Source: JBBKXR01 sp037969585
GTDB taxonomy: Bacteria > Verrucomicrobiota > Verrucomicrobiia > Verrucomicrobiales > DEV007
Assembly: GCA_037969585.1 (NCBI GenBank)
Contig: JBBKXR010000163.1
Location: 1 to 64,000, forward strand
Direction of reading: 5' to 3'
Length of the DNA stretch: 64,000 bases
Shown: one piece after another, positions 63,673 to 64,000 of the stretch
How positions within the stretch are numbered: position 1 is the stretch's first letter
Layout: each line of letters begins with the position of its first letter
Made by a program: the position numbers and the translations under genes
Notes under the pieces: generated by a model
What the model saw: the letters and a program-made list of their open reading frames with translations, nothing else
Told to the model about the DNA's origin: nothing
Databases searched by the model: none

Positions 63673-64000
63673 ATGAGTGATTCACCAACAGTTCAGCAAT
63701 TGTTCGATCTCAGTGGGCGGACGGCACTAATCAGCGGCGCTTCGGGTTATCTCGGCAGCGCCATGGCAGCAGCGCTGGCCGAAGTCGGCTGCAATGTCGT
63801 CGTCAGCAGCACGGATCTCGCCAGAGCCGAAAAGGCTGCGGCTGGGCTGCCGCTAACTGTTGATGGTCAGAAGCATCACGGGGTGAGTCTTGACCTGTTC
63901 GATCACGATTCGCTTGAGTCGGGTTTTGCCGATGCGGTGGCGGCGGCGGGGAGCGTCGATATTTTGATTAATAACGCCAACTCGGCGAGCCCCTTTGATT
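63673..64000 (+). CDS. short-chain dehydrogenase/reductase, N-terminal part (3' end outside window)
   Basis: Frame open from ATG 63673 to the right edge, giving 109 codons. The Rossmann opening LFDLSGRTALISGASGYLG and the DILINNANSAS stretch (the NNAG-type motif with A for G) mark an SDR. It starts 21 bases after the preceding SDR stop. The catalytic Tyr/Lys lie beyond the edge. Confidence 0.88.
   Translation, partial: MSDSPTVQQLFDLSGRTALISGASGYLGSAMAAALAEVGCNVVVSSTDLARAEKAAAGLPLTVDGQKHHGVSLDLFDHDSLESGFADAVAAAGSVDILINNANSASPFD

Overview
This window comes from a G+C-rich genome of the PVC superphylum, most likely Verrucomicrobiota (Planctomycetota or Lentisphaerota are the alternatives). The signs are a very large exported protein with a C-terminal PVC-type CxxCH haem domain, four sulfatases scattered among unrelated genes, an FAD oxidoreductase with polysaccharide-lyase-like accessory domains, a PPi-type phosphofructokinase, many exported proteins of unknown function, and few strong Shine-Dalgarno sites. 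I see no IS element, prophage, CRISPR array, rRNA or tRNA. The DNA reads as chromosome backbone plus a polysaccharide- and lipid-degrading accessory complement.

Layout. 1-4.2 kb: the end of an FtsX-type permease, a membrane-anchored unknown protein, a cysteine desulfurase and a small acidic protein. 4.2-9.8 kb (minus strand): a squalene-hopene-cyclase-like enzyme and a prenyltransferase-beta-like alpha-toroid encoded head to tail, then the PVC cytochrome-type protein. 10-27 kb: a hybrid histidine kinase, an FAD oxidoreductase, three of the four sulfatases, a receiver-metallo-beta-lactamase fusion, a Gfo/Idh/MocA oxidoreductase, membrane proteins, a nucleotidyltransferase, PPi-phosphofructokinase divergent from a ROK sugar kinase, and a Tat-exported SGNH hydrolase. 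28-34.3 kb: a run of exported proteins, including one with three secretin/STN-like repeats, a beta-helix protein and a LolA-like protein. 34.3-44 kb: housekeeping genes (CCA-adding enzyme, DD-dipeptidase, prepilin peptidase, dGTPase-like HD hydrolase, LON-domain protein, rpsO-pnp).

44-51 kb holds a two-partner-secretion outer-membrane transporter, a trypsin-like protease, the fourth sulfatase and an esterase. 51.3-59.3 kb is a five-gene plus-strand lipid block: patatin-like lipase, PaaK-type acyl-CoA ligase, thiolase, FadB/J-like bifunctional enzyme and a very-long-chain-type acyl-CoA dehydrogenase. Together these could release, activate and beta-oxidise fatty acids. 59.4-64 kb looks like a sugar-acid block: sodium:solute symporter, HEAT-repeat lipoprotein, HpcH/HpaI aldolase and two short-chain dehydrogenases, the last cut by the window end.

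The points most worth a second look are the triple-STN protein, the paired terpene-cyclase-fold genes, the receiver-metallohydrolase fusion, a sulfatase whose signature arginine is leucine, an aldehyde dehydrogenase homologue that lacks its catalytic half, the ligase type in the beta-oxidation block, and RNA structures around rpsO and pnp. All functions are inferred from reading the translated sequence; no database search was run.
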